From Actinomadura nitritigenes (lineage in GTDB: Bacteria; Actinomycetota; Actinomycetes; Streptosporangiales; Streptosporangiaceae), in assembly GCF_017573545.1 (NCBI RefSeq), contig NZ_JAGEOK010000008.1:1-64000 (forward strand): a stretch of DNA of 64,000 nucleotides, in the 5' to 3' direction. The translations under genes were made by a program, and so were the position numbers. How positions within the stretch are numbered: position 1 is the stretch's first letter; every line of letters starts with the position of its first letter. A model generated the notes under the pieces. That model was not told the origin of the DNA and did not search any database. It saw only the letters and a list, made by a program, of their open reading frames with translations. Below, piece after piece: positions 33,495 through 41,505 of the stretch.

Positions 33495-33722
33495 ATGATC
33501 ATACGCAGGCTGCTCATCGGCGTACTGATCGTCACGGCGCTGGCCGGTGTCGGGCTCGGCCACGCGGTCCACGTCCACCGGGACTGCGCGGACGAGCCCG
33601 GCTCGCGGCTCGGCAAGGCCGTCGACATCGTCACCGACGTCGTCGCCGCCACCACCCGCGGCTCGTTCTGCCCGTCCCGGCGCCCCGGCGCCCGGACGGC
33701 CGGCCTCCCGGCCCGCACGTGA
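33495..33722 (+). CDS. Small secreted or membrane protein between kinase and regulator genes
   Basis: This is a 75-residue protein that I do not recognise. It has an excellent ribosome binding site (GGGGGAGG four bases before ATG 33495) and begins IIRRLLIGVLIVTALAGVGLGHA, a signal-peptide or single-helix profile. The remainder is short and has two Cys (HRDCADE and SFCPS). It precedes the response regulator by 26 bp on the same strand, so it could be the sensed partner of the divergent kinase or simply a neighbour. Codon bias in the frame is acceptable but the evidence is thin. Confidence 0.55.
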   Translation: MIIRRLLIGVLIVTALAGVGLGHAVHVHRDCADEPGSRLGKAVDIVTDVVAATTRGSFCPSRRPGARTAGLPART

Positions 33723-33735
33723 CCGCCCCGGTCCG

Positions 33736-33741
33736 TAACAT
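33736..33741 (+). promoter_or_regulatory. -10 box for a leaderless response-regulator transcript
   Basis: TAACAT stands exactly seven bases before the A of the regulator's ATG, which has no Shine-Dalgarno sequence. The same arrangement recurs at several genes in this window. Confidence 0.5.
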
Positions 33742-33748
33742 CGGGACC

Positions 33749-34438
33749 ATGGCCGCACCCTACGTGCTCGTCGTGGAGGACGACGAGGCCATCGGCAGCG
33801 AGCTCGCCGAGGCCCTCGCCGCGCACGGCTACGAGGCCGACTGGGCCGCGACCGGCGGCGACGCCCTCGACAGCGCGGCCCGCCGCGCCCCCGACCTCAT
33901 CCTCCTGGACCTCGGGCTCCCCGACATCGAGGGCGTCACCCTCTGCCGGCGGCTCCGCACCGTCCTGCGCGACGCGGTGATCGTCGTGCTCACCGCCCGC
34001 ACCCAGGAGTTCGAGGTCGTCGTCGCGCTCGACGCCGGCGCCGACGACTACCTGACCAAGCCGTTCCGGCTCACCGAGCTGATGGCCCGGCTCCGCGCCC
34101 ACCTGCGCCGCAGCAGCGCCGGACGGTCCGACGAGCGGTTCGTCACCGCCGGCCGCCTCACCCTCGACCTCGCCGCCCGCCGCGCCAGCTACGCCGGCAC
34201 CGACATCGCGCTGCGCCCGAAGGAGTTCGACCTGCTCGCCCGGCTGGTGTCCAGCGCCGGCGAGGTCGTCACCCGCGAGGACCTCATCGACCAGGTCTGG
34301 GACACCAACTGGTTCGGCCCCACCAAGACCCTCGACGTGCACATCTCCGCCCTGCGCCGCAAGCTCGCCCAGCAGGGCGCCGACCCCGGCAGCATCACCA
34401 CCCTCCGGGGCCGCGGCTACCGCTACGAGCGCGACTGA
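33749..34438 (+). CDS. OmpR-family response regulator
   Basis: This is a 229-residue two-domain regulator. The receiver has the acidic pair in VLVVEDDEAIGSELAE, phospho-acceptor Asp in LILLDLGLPDIEG, Thr in VVLTARTQE and Lys in GADDYLTKPF. The C-terminal winged helix reads ALRPKEFDLLARLVSSAGEVVTREDLIDQVWDTNW, then TLDVHISALRRKLAQ and RGRGYRYERD. Start ATG 33749 lacks a ribosome binding site and fits a leaderless message. Probable partner of the kinase at 32012-33334. Confidence 0.92.
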   Translation: MAAPYVLVVEDDEAIGSELAEALAAHGYEADWAATGGDALDSAARRAPDLILLDLGLPDIEGVTLCRRLRTVLRDAVIVVLTARTQEFEVVVALDAGADDYLTKPFRLTELMARLRAHLRRSSAGRSDERFVTAGRLTLDLAARRASYAGTDIALRPKEFDLLARLVSSAGEVVTREDLIDQVWDTNWFGPTKTLDVHISALRRKLAQQGADPGSITTLRGRGYRYERD

Positions 34439-34445
34439 CGGCCGC

Positions 34446-34473
34446 TGCCAGCGCCCTGCCAGCGATGTGCCAG
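34446..34473. promoter_or_regulatory. Three TGCCAG direct repeats at 11-bp spacing
   Basis: TGCCAG begins at 34446, 34457 and 34468, one helical turn apart, between the OmpR-type regulator stop and the monooxygenase start (34497). Direct repeats spaced by 11 bp are typical for OmpR/PhoB-type regulators, so this is a candidate binding site for the regulator just upstream. Confidence 0.5.
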
Positions 34474-34496
34474 GGACCGCGCCCACCCTGGCGTCC

Positions 34497-35894
34497 ATGA
34501 TCCTCATCGCCGGAGCCGGCCCGACCGGGCTCACCCTCGCCATCGATCTCGCCCGCCGCGGCGTCCCGCACCGCCTCGTCGACCCCGGCCACCCGGCCGG
34601 CTCCCGCGGCAAGGGCCTCCAGCCCCGCACCCTGGAGGTCCTCGACGACCTCGGTGTGATCGACGCCGTCCTCGCGGCCGGCGCCCCCTACCCGCCGCTG
34701 CGCGCCTACTCCGGCACCGACGTCGTCTGGGAGGGCCGCATGCACGAGCCCGTCCCGCCGACGCCCGGCGTCCCATACCCGAACGTCCTGATGGTGCCGC
34801 AGTGGCGGACCGAGGAGATCCTCCGCGACCGCCTCACCGCCCTCGGCGGGTGCGTCGACGCCGTCGGCCTCGCCGCCTTCACGCAGGACGACGACGGCGT
34901 CACCGCCCGCCTCACCGACGGCACGACCGTCCGCGCCGCCTACCTCGTCGGCGCCGACGGCGGCCGCAGCACCGTCCGCAAGGCCCTCGGCGTCCCCTTC
35001 CTCGGCGAGACCCGCGACGAGGAGCGGATGCTCATCGGCGACGTCCGGACGCCGGACCTCGACCGCGACCACTGGCACATGTGGGCCGACCTGGAGACCC
35101 GCACCCCCGGCGTGGGCCTGTGCCCGCTGCCCGGAACGTCCGACTTCCAGTTCACTTCGGTCCTCGCCCCCGGCGACGACCCCGACCTCACCCTCGCCAC
35201 CTACCAGAAGCACCTCGCCGACGGCAGCGGCCGCGACGACATCCGCCTCACCGGCCTCGGCTGGGCGTCGGTCTACCGCGTCAACATCCGCATGGCCGAG
35301 CGGTTCCGCGCGGGCCGCGTGTTCCTCGCCGGCGACGCCGCCCACGTCCACTCGCCCGCCGGCGGCCAGGGCCTCAACACCGGCGTCCAGGACGCCTACA
35401 ACCTCGGCTGGAAGCTCGCCGCCGTCCTGTCCGGCGCGTCCCCGTCCCTCCTCGACACCTACGAGGAGGAGCGGCTGCCCGTCGCCGCGGGCGTCCTCGG
35501 CATCAGCACCGCCCTCTACCGCAAGGCCGCCGAGGGCCAGGCCGACGCCCACAAGCGCGGCGAGAAGACCCAGCAGCTCCTCCTCGCCTACCCCGACAGC
35601 CCGCTCTCGTCCGGCCCCCACGGCGGCACCCGCGCCCCCGACGCCCCCCTCGCGGACGGCACCACCCTCTTCGACGCCTTCCGCGGCCCCCACTTCACCC
35701 TGCTGGCGTTCGACACCCCCGCCCCCGCCTGCGGCCCCGCCGTCCGCACCGTCCCGATCACCGCGAACCCCGAAGCGGAGGCGGCCTACGGCATCACCGC
35801 CCCGACCCTCGTCCTCGTCCGCCCCGACGGCTACCGAGCCCACACCGGCGACCCCGACACCACCCGCACCTATCTGACCCGCCTCGGCCTCTAG
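34497..35894 (+). CDS. FAD-dependent aromatic-ring monooxygenase
   Basis: This is a 465-residue flavoprotein of the PHBH/aklavinone-hydroxylase group. The N-terminal FAD loop is MILIAGAGPTGLTLAIDLARRG, followed by the NADPH/FAD contact VGADGGRSTVRKALG (about residue 160) and the second FAD motif VFLAGDAAHVHSPAGGQGLNTGVQDAYNLGWKLAAVL (about 280). A short C-terminal thioredoxin-like region is present. Such enzymes hydroxylate phenols or polyketides with NAD(P)H and oxygen; no polyketide genes are near. Its stop overlaps that of the convergent mycosin gene by four bases. Confidence 0.9.
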   Translation: MILIAGAGPTGLTLAIDLARRGVPHRLVDPGHPAGSRGKGLQPRTLEVLDDLGVIDAVLAAGAPYPPLRAYSGTDVVWEGRMHEPVPPTPGVPYPNVLMVPQWRTEEILRDRLTALGGCVDAVGLAAFTQDDDGVTARLTDGTTVRAAYLVGADGGRSTVRKALGVPFLGETRDEERMLIGDVRTPDLDRDHWHMWADLETRTPGVGLCPLPGTSDFQFTSVLAPGDDPDLTLATYQKHLADGSGRDDIRLTGLGWASVYRVNIRMAERFRAGRVFLAGDAAHVHSPAGGQGLNTGVQDAYNLGWKLAAVLSGASPSLLDTYEEERLPVAAGVLGISTALYRKAAEGQADAHKRGEKTQQLLLAYPDSPLSSGPHGGTRAPDAPLADGTTLFDAFRGPHFTLLAFDTPAPACGPAVRTVPITANPEAEAAYGITAPTLVLVRPDGYRAHTGDPDTTRTYLTRLGL

Positions 35895-37099
35895 AACGCG
35901 GACGGGCGGCGGGCGCGGCGCCAGACGAAGGCCAAGCCGCCGACGAGCAGCGCCGCCACCCCTGCGACGGCGGCGTAGACGACAGGCGAGCTCCCACCGG
36001 ACGGCTTGCGGCCCTCGGTGGTCGAGGCCGCGGGTGCCGCCGTCGCCTTGTGCGCCGCTCCCTGCAACTGGTCGAACCTGTCGTAGACGGGGTTGGGGGC
36101 GTCCGCCGGCACCGGATACTTCACAGGGTCCATCGCGCGGGCGATGCGGATGGCGCCGTAGCCGGTCGCCTCGTCCGGGACGGGCTTGTTGATCGGCAGC
36201 GCCGTCGCGAGGAGCCGCTGAACGACGGTGCGGCCGGACATGTTCGGATTACGGGCACGGACCAACGCCACAGCCCCCGAAACCAGCGCCGCCGACGCGC
36301 TGGTCCCTTCGGCTTTGGCGTAGAGCCTGCCGGTGTTGCTGACGAAGACGGATCCGCTCGCCGGGCCCGCCACCGCGACGTAAGGCTGCCGCTGGGTCCC
36401 CGTCCATGGCCGCAGGTCCGAGTTGATGCCGCCGACGGCGAGCACGCCTGGACAGGAAGCGGGGGCCTCGGGGAGGTTGTCGCCGCCCCCGCTGTCGCCC
36501 GATGCCGCGACGGTCACGACATCGTGCTGGATGGCGTAGGCGACCGCGTCGCGGACCTCGCTGGAGCACTGGTCGGGCCCCCCGGGTGCGGGGGACCCCA
36601 AGGACAGGTTCAACACCTTGGCGCCCCTGTCGACGGCGAAGCGGATCCCATTGGCGATCGCTTGCTGGTCGGGGGACGCTTGGGCGGGGTCGAGGACGTC
36701 GCTGACCAGCACGTGGACCGGAAGGATCTTGGTTTCGGGAGCGATTCCCACGAAGCCGCTGGTGCCCCCGCCCTGGCCTGCGATCATGACGGCCATCGTG
36801 GTGCCGTGCCCGCCGTTGGTGTAGAGGTCCTTCCGGCCGTCGGTCTTTCCGCCCGCGGTGTCACCGCCCTTGAGGACGACCCCGGAGAGCTCGGGAAGGT
36901 CGGCGTTGACTCCGGAGTCGAGGAGGCCGACGGTCACGCCGGCCCCCTTCGAGAGCGGCCAGACGGAGTCCTGGACGTCCCACGCGGAGAACCACCACTC
37001 GTCCTCCCGCGGCCGGGGCTCCGCCTGAGCCGGCTGAACCGCCGTCGCGATCAGGCACGGTACCGCCGTGCTCGCGGCAAGACGGAGGAAGAGCCTCAC
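35891..37099 (-). CDS. Mycosin-type S8 serine protease (type VII secretion associated)
   Basis: This is a 402-residue membrane-anchored subtilase. A signal peptide (about residues 1-26, ending TAVQPAQA), catalytic Asp in VGLLDSGVNADLPEL, His in NGGHGTTMAVMIAG and Ser in AEGTSASAALVSGAVALV are visible, and a C-terminal helix VYAAVAGVAALLVGGLAFVW ends in Arg/Lys, the standard mycosin topology. One unusual point: the oxyanion-hole residue, normally Asn in AAAGN, is Asp in VAASGDSGGG. GTG 37099 overlaps the stop of the upstream gene (GTGA). No Ecc genes are in the window, so the cognate secretion system must be elsewhere. Confidence 0.85.
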   Translation of the reverse strand: MRLFLRLAASTAVPCLIATAVQPAQAEPRPREDEWWFSAWDVQDSVWPLSKGAGVTVGLLDSGVNADLPELSGVVLKGGDTAGGKTDGRKDLYTNGGHGTTMAVMIAGQGGGTSGFVGIAPETKILPVHVLVSDVLDPAQASPDQQAIANGIRFAVDRGAKVLNLSLGSPAPGGPDQCSSEVRDAVAYAIQHDVVTVAASGDSGGGDNLPEAPASCPGVLAVGGINSDLRPWTGTQRQPYVAVAGPASGSVFVSNTGRLYAKAEGTSASAALVSGAVALVRARNPNMSGRTVVQRLLATALPINKPVPDEATGYGAIRIARAMDPVKYPVPADAPNPVYDRFDQLQGAAHKATAAPAASTTEGRKPSGGSSPVVYAAVAGVAALLVGGLAFVWRRARRPSAF

Positions 37100-38454
37100 T
37101 CGTCATCCCTGCGAGGTCGGCCGGTGCGGATCGCGCGTCCGCTCTTCGCGCCGGTGCCGTCCTGAGAACGGATGGACTCAGAGCCGAGGACACGGGGCGC
37201 CACCGGGGCGTCCTCGTTCCACACGTCCGCGTCCTCGCTCAACCAGGACTTGCGCTCGCGCTCTCGGTCCCCGTGAGGCGAGCCGCCTGCACCGGTCATC
37301 GGGCCCATCGCGGCCGGGCCGGTACGTGCGAGGGGACCCTCACCGGCCGCGCCGGCCTGCGAGGCGGTCGGCGGGCCCAGCCGGCCTCGGCCGATGACGC
37401 CGTTCCTGTCGAGCGCTCCGGGCTCCGCACGAGAGCCGCCTTCAGGCAGTCCGTAACCGCCGCCCGGCAGGCCGAGCGCAGTACGTCCTGGGAGGCCCGG
37501 TCCGATGGGCCCGGGAGGAGGGAGTGCGCCGCCAGCGGAGAACCCGAGCCCGGGCTTCCCGCCGTCGAAAGGCTGTGGCGTGGTCATCGGCGGTGCCGAA
37601 CCAGGCGATGTCAAGGAGGGAGGGCTGGTGTCTCCGACGCCTGTGGACCCGGGAGGACTGGCCCCCGAGAGGTCCGTGCCCTGGCCGCCGGGCGCGACGC
37701 CACTCGCGGGGCCTTGCGAGCCGTTCGGCGATTGACCAAGCTGCGGCCCGCCGCCCGGCGCCTCTTGGCCGGACGGAACAGTGAGGGGTGCACCGCTTGA
37801 ATGCCCCGTGCCGGTCGAGGGCAGTACTTCGCCTCCCGATCCGTTCGATCCGCCTACCGCGCCATGATGAGGCGAGAATGCAGCAGGCCCGCTGCCCGCA
37901 CCACCGGAACCGCCTGAGGCGCCGGCCGGGGCACCGGGAACACCGGACCCGCCCGTGGGCAGGGGATCGCCGTGCCCTATGTAGGGACTCGACAGACCGG
38001 TGGAGATGTCGGGCGGCAGTGCCGTCCAGGTCTCGCTGATCCGTTCGTTCGCCCCCTGCATCCAGGAGCGGGCCTCGGCGTCCGTCTTCGGCTGGGGCAT
38101 GCTGTTCTTGTACCAGGCCAGGTACTCGGAGCCGTGACGCTCGATCGCCGTGCCGAAGTCGCCCGCGGTGACGCTGATCATGTGACTCGACGTCCAGAGA
38201 TCGCGCATTCTCCTCTGGGCGGCGGAGGCGTCCGTCCCCTGCCATGCCTCGTTCAGGTCGTGACCGACCTGGGCGAGGCTTTGAGTCATCCGCTCGTAGG
38301 CCTTGGCGAAGCGCAGGTACGCCTGCCCTGCATCGGTGACCGCGGCAGGATCAGTGGATTGCAGGTAGTGCTCGATGCTCTTCAGGTCATAGCCGGCCGG
38401 CGACCCGGCGGGGGCGTTCGCGCGCATGGGAACGCTGCCCATGTTGTCCGTCAT
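37096..38454 (-). CDS. WXG100/PPE-like protein with Pro/Gly-rich C-terminal region
   Basis: This is a 452-residue protein. Residues about 20-155 are helical and contain a central W-Q-G turn (GHDLNEAWQGTDASAAQRRM) between two helices, the hallmark of WXG100/PPE-type secretion substrates. From about residue 160 onward it is a long Gly/Pro/Ser-rich disordered region, ending in a charged stretch (RERERKSWLSEDADVWNEDAP). The family is not one I can name; EspB- or PPE-like are the closest ideas. It lies 11 bp after the smaller WXG-like gene and overlaps the mycosin start, so the three form one operon. Confidence 0.65.
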   Translation of the reverse strand: MTDNMGSVPMRANAPAGSPAGYDLKSIEHYLQSTDPAAVTDAGQAYLRFAKAYERMTQSLAQVGHDLNEAWQGTDASAAQRRMRDLWTSSHMISVTAGDFGTAIERHGSEYLAWYKNSMPQPKTDAEARSWMQGANERISETWTALPPDISTGLSSPYIGHGDPLPTGGSGVPGAPAGASGGSGGAGSGPAAFSPHHGAVGGSNGSGGEVLPSTGTGHSSGAPLTVPSGQEAPGGGPQLGQSPNGSQGPASGVAPGGQGTDLSGASPPGSTGVGDTSPPSLTSPGSAPPMTTPQPFDGGKPGLGFSAGGALPPPGPIGPGLPGRTALGLPGGGYGLPEGGSRAEPGALDRNGVIGRGRLGPPTASQAGAAGEGPLARTGPAAMGPMTGAGGSPHGDRERERKSWLSEDADVWNEDAPVAPRVLGSESIRSQDGTGAKSGRAIRTGRPRRDDE

Positions 38455-38465
38455 CGCGGCCTCCG

Positions 38466-38939
38466 CTACTTCAACGACCCCGGACCTGGCCGGGGAGAGT
38501 CGTTGCCGGGTTTCGTCGGTTCACGTGGTGTGCTGGACGCCCATGGGGCTTCGCGCAGTTGCTTCTCGATGGCAGCGACGCGCCGTCGGAGCTCGGACTC
38601 GGCGTCGTCGTAAGACTGGGCGGTGCGGCGGAGCAGCTTGATGGTGTTCAACGCTTCGAAGAGAAAGCGTCCGTGCTGGTCGGCCAGTACTGCGCGGCCT
38701 CTGACGATGCTGGGGACGAGGGATGTCGCCGCGTCCCAGGTGCCGTAGGCCGCGTCGGGGGTTCCGTTGGCCTGGTGGAGGTCCTTGGTGGCTTCGAGGA
38801 GTTCTTCGAGGTCGGATTCGAGGCGTTTGGCGATGGCTCGGAGGCGGGCGCGGTCGACGCGGAGCCCGCCGGTCTGGTTGAGGCCCGGCCAGTTGCCGTA
38901 GGCCCCGGGCGGTACCGATCTCGGATCGACAGGCGGCAT
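38466..38939 (-). CDS. Small helical WXG-like protein with a YxxxE motif
   Basis: This is a 157-residue protein. The first ~30 residues (PPVDPRSVPPGAYGNWPGLN) are Pro/Gly-rich; the rest is helical, with a likely turn around AAYGTWDAATSL and a C-terminal SYDDAESELRRRVAAIEKQL that includes Y-x-x-x-E, the pattern used as a type VII secretion signal. I chose ATG 38939 (GGAGGGG upstream) over the in-frame start at 39011. First gene of the operon with the larger WXG-like protein and the mycosin. Confidence 0.65.
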   Translation of the reverse strand: MPPVDPRSVPPGAYGNWPGLNQTGGLRVDRARLRAIAKRLESDLEELLEATKDLHQANGTPDAAYGTWDAATSLVPSIVRGRAVLADQHGRFLFEALNTIKLLRRTAQSYDDAESELRRRVAAIEKQLREAPWASSTPREPTKPGNDSPRPGPGSLK

Positions 38940-39090
38940 TCCGGTGTCCCCCTCCAGCTCCCGTCCCGCTGGTCCCTGGCGCCGTCGCGGACGCGCCGTC
39001 GACTCTGTCACACGGCTTGACCAGGCGTCAGGGATGGTGCAATTCGGAGGGGCGGCGTGATCCCATTCGGGCGGCCGGATCCTGGCGGCG

Positions 39091-39714
39091 TCAGGGTTTG
39101 GCGGCCAGGCGGAGGCCGAGGCCGATGAAGAGGGAGCCGGTCGCGACGTCGAGGCGGCGGCGGGCGGTCCGGCGGCGGCGAAGCCATTCGCCTATCCGGC
39201 CGGCGAGGACGCCGACCGTGCCGTCCACGAGGAATTCGAGGGCGATCAGAATGGCGCCGAGGCACGCGAACTGGAGCCAGACCCGGCCCATTACCGGGTC
39301 GATGAACTGGGGGAGGAACGCGATGGTGAAGGTGACCATCTTGGGGTTCAGGAGATTGGTCACCAGGCCGTTGAGGTAGGCGCGGCGGTTCGAGGGCGCG
39401 GCGGCGGGGGCGTCGTCCTGGTCGTTGCGGTGGCGGATGGTCTGGACGCCCAGGAACACGAGGTAGGCGGCGCCGACGAGGCGGACGGTCGTGAACGCGA
39501 TCGGGACGGCGGCGAACAGGGCGGTGAGGCCCGCGGCGGCGACGGCGACGTGGACGGCCTCGCTGGTCGCGACGCCGGCGGTGGCGAGCAGGCCGGCGCG
39601 GGGGCCGCCGCGCATGCCGCAGCCGAGGATGAAGAGCATGTCCGGGCCGGGGACGAGCATCGCGATGATCGAGGTCAGCAGGAACGCGGCGAGCAGGTGC
39701 TGGTCGATCGGCAT
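39091..39714 (-). CDS. LysE/RhtB-family amino-acid exporter
   Basis: This is a 207-residue inner-membrane protein with about six helices. The diagnostic stretch is IIAMLVPGPDMLFILGCGMRGGPRAGLLATAGVATSEAVHVAVAAAGL, with NLLNPKMVTFTIAFLPQFIDP in the second half. Members export basic, neutral or hydroxylated amino acids. ATG 39714 (MPIDQH) is preferred to a longer reading at 39765. It is divergent from the BpsA-like gene, 98 bp away. Confidence 0.88.
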   Translation of the reverse strand: MPIDQHLLAAFLLTSIIAMLVPGPDMLFILGCGMRGGPRAGLLATAGVATSEAVHVAVAAAGLTALFAAVPIAFTTVRLVGAAYLVFLGVQTIRHRNDQDDAPAAAPSNRRAYLNGLVTNLLNPKMVTFTIAFLPQFIDPVMGRVWLQFACLGAILIALEFLVDGTVGVLAGRIGEWLRRRRTARRRLDVATGSLFIGLGLRLAAKP

Positions 39715-39812
39715 GGCAGGATCGTGCCACGCCGGTCGTGCGGGGCGCATCCGCGGCCGCGTCACTAGGATCGGTGCGCACTCGTCCCCGTCGGAACGGA
39801 TCAGGCCCGCAC

Positions 39813-41492
39813 ATGACAGATGACGAGTCGGCGCGCGCGGCCACGGAGGCCGTCCGCGAGCTGCGGGCCGGGTTCGGGATCGACGCGCGGCGCATCGACC
39901 GGATCGGGCGGCTGCTCGCCGACGGCGGGTTCCACACGGTCGAGGAGGCCGTGTCGCGGACGGGCACGTCGCGGCGGACGGTGGAGGCGGTGTTCCGGGC
40001 GCTCGGGCCGCACCTGGAGACCGAGGGTGACGGGCGGCGGATCGAGCGGCGGTACGTCGGTGAGTACCGCGAGCTGTTCGGCGAGCCGGTGGAGGTCCCG
40101 GACCCGTGGGCGGAGCGGGTCCGCCGTGATCCCGCGTCGCTCGCGGAGATGGACGCGCTGGTCGGCGCGGCGCCGCCTCCCGTGCAGGCGCTGGACCACG
40201 TGCCGGCGACCCCGGAGACCGTGCTGAAGCGGGCCCGGTTCATGCTGGACGGCTTCGACCTGCGCGGCGCGCACGTGCTGTGCGTCGGCGACCATGATCT
40301 GACCTCGCTGGGCCTGTTCGCCGCGGGCGGCGCGGAGGGGCTGCGGGTGAGCGTGGCCGACATCGACGAGCGGCTGCTGGCGTTCATCGACGCCGAGGCG
40401 GCCCGGCGCGGCTGGGACGTCCGCTGCTACGCCGCCGACCTGCGGCTCGGCCTTCCGGCATCGCTGCGGGAATCGTGCCAGCTCGTCTTCACCGATCCGC
40501 CGTACACGCCGGAGGGCGTGGGGCTGTTCGTCGCCCGGGGCCTGGAGGGGCTCGGGGACCAGCGCAACGGGCGGGTGCTGGTCGCGTACGGGTACGGGGA
40601 GCAGCAGCCGGCGCTCGGGCTCGCCGTGCAGAAGGCGCTGAATCCGCTGCATCTGGCGTACGAGGCGATGCTGCCGGGTTTCAACCGGTACGTGGGGGCG
40701 CAGGCGATCGGCAGCACGGCCGCCCTGTACGTGCTGCGTCCCACGAAGCGGACCGCCGGGGCCGTCCGCGCCGCCGCCGAGGATCCGCGCACCGCGATGT
40801 ACACGCACGGCGCCCAGTCGGTGGAGGCGGGCACCGGTGCCCTGGACGACGCGGCGGCCGCGCGCGTCGCCGAACTCGCCTCGGCCGAGGATCCGCTCCT
40901 GGTCGGGGACGGTTGGCCCGCGAAGGCCGCCGGGCGCCGCGTCCCGCTGCGCGAGTTCATGGCGGCACCGCTGCCGCGCGGGCTCCAGGGCCACGGCACG
41001 GTGCTGATCAACCTGTATCCGGGGTTCGAGGCGTCGGCGGTCCGGGCGCTGCTGGCCGCCAACGCGCCGCGCGTCGGGCTCGTCTGCCGCAACGACCTGC
41101 CATTCCTGCGGGACGCGGAGGGGCAGCGCGAGTTCCGGCGGCTGGTAGGCCCCGGGTACCGGGTCGAGCGCATGCTGCGCGGCGCCCCGTCGTCCGGCAT
41201 GGCGCTCGTCCTGGCCGAGCGGAACGACCGTCCGGAGGACGCCGCCGACCGGGTCCTCGCCTACATTCACGCGCGCGCGCACGGCAAGGTCGGCAACGGC
41301 TGGCGCGAGGGCCTCATCGCGCTCCGCAAGGCGGACGGGCGGACGCTCACCAAGGCCGAGAGCCGCCGGGCCATCGAGTCGGTCGCCGACCGTCCCGGCC
41401 TGCTGGAACGGTCGCTGATCGACCTCCCGGCGCACCTGCTCGCCGTCCTGGAGGCGCAGGTCCGGCGCTCCGTCGAGGCCCTCCCGGACTGA
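39813..41492 (+). CDS. Bis-aminopropyl spermidine synthase (BpsA/DUF43)-like aminopropyltransferase with long C-terminal extension
   Basis: This is a 559-residue protein. Residues about 20-80 form a winged-helix-like start (GGFHTVEEAVSRTGTSRRTVEAVFRAL). The central methyltransferase-like domain has the family signatures HVLCVGDHDLTSLGLFAAGG and LVFTDPPYTPEGVGLFVARGL, matching the archaeal branched-polyamine synthase family that transfers aminopropyl groups from decarboxylated SAM. The last ~210 residues (after LYVLRPTKRTAG) are not part of the archaeal enzyme as I know it. No SAM decarboxylase is nearby. A TAGGAT -10 box lies about 45 bases upstream. Product and substrate are inferred from family only. 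Confidence 0.75.
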   Translation: MTDDESARAATEAVRELRAGFGIDARRIDRIGRLLADGGFHTVEEAVSRTGTSRRTVEAVFRALGPHLETEGDGRRIERRYVGEYRELFGEPVEVPDPWAERVRRDPASLAEMDALVGAAPPPVQALDHVPATPETVLKRARFMLDGFDLRGAHVLCVGDHDLTSLGLFAAGGAEGLRVSVADIDERLLAFIDAEAARRGWDVRCYAADLRLGLPASLRESCQLVFTDPPYTPEGVGLFVARGLEGLGDQRNGRVLVAYGYGEQQPALGLAVQKALNPLHLAYEAMLPGFNRYVGAQAIGSTAALYVLRPTKRTAGAVRAAAEDPRTAMYTHGAQSVEAGTGALDDAAAARVAELASAEDPLLVGDGWPAKAAGRRVPLREFMAAPLPRGLQGHGTVLINLYPGFEASAVRALLAANAPRVGLVCRNDLPFLRDAEGQREFRRLVGPGYRVERMLRGAPSSGMALVLAERNDRPEDAADRVLAYIHARAHGKVGNGWREGLIALRKADGRTLTKAESRRAIESVADRPGLLERSLIDLPAHLLAVLEAQVRRSVEALPD

Positions 41493-41505
41493 CGGGTGCG
41501 CGGAT

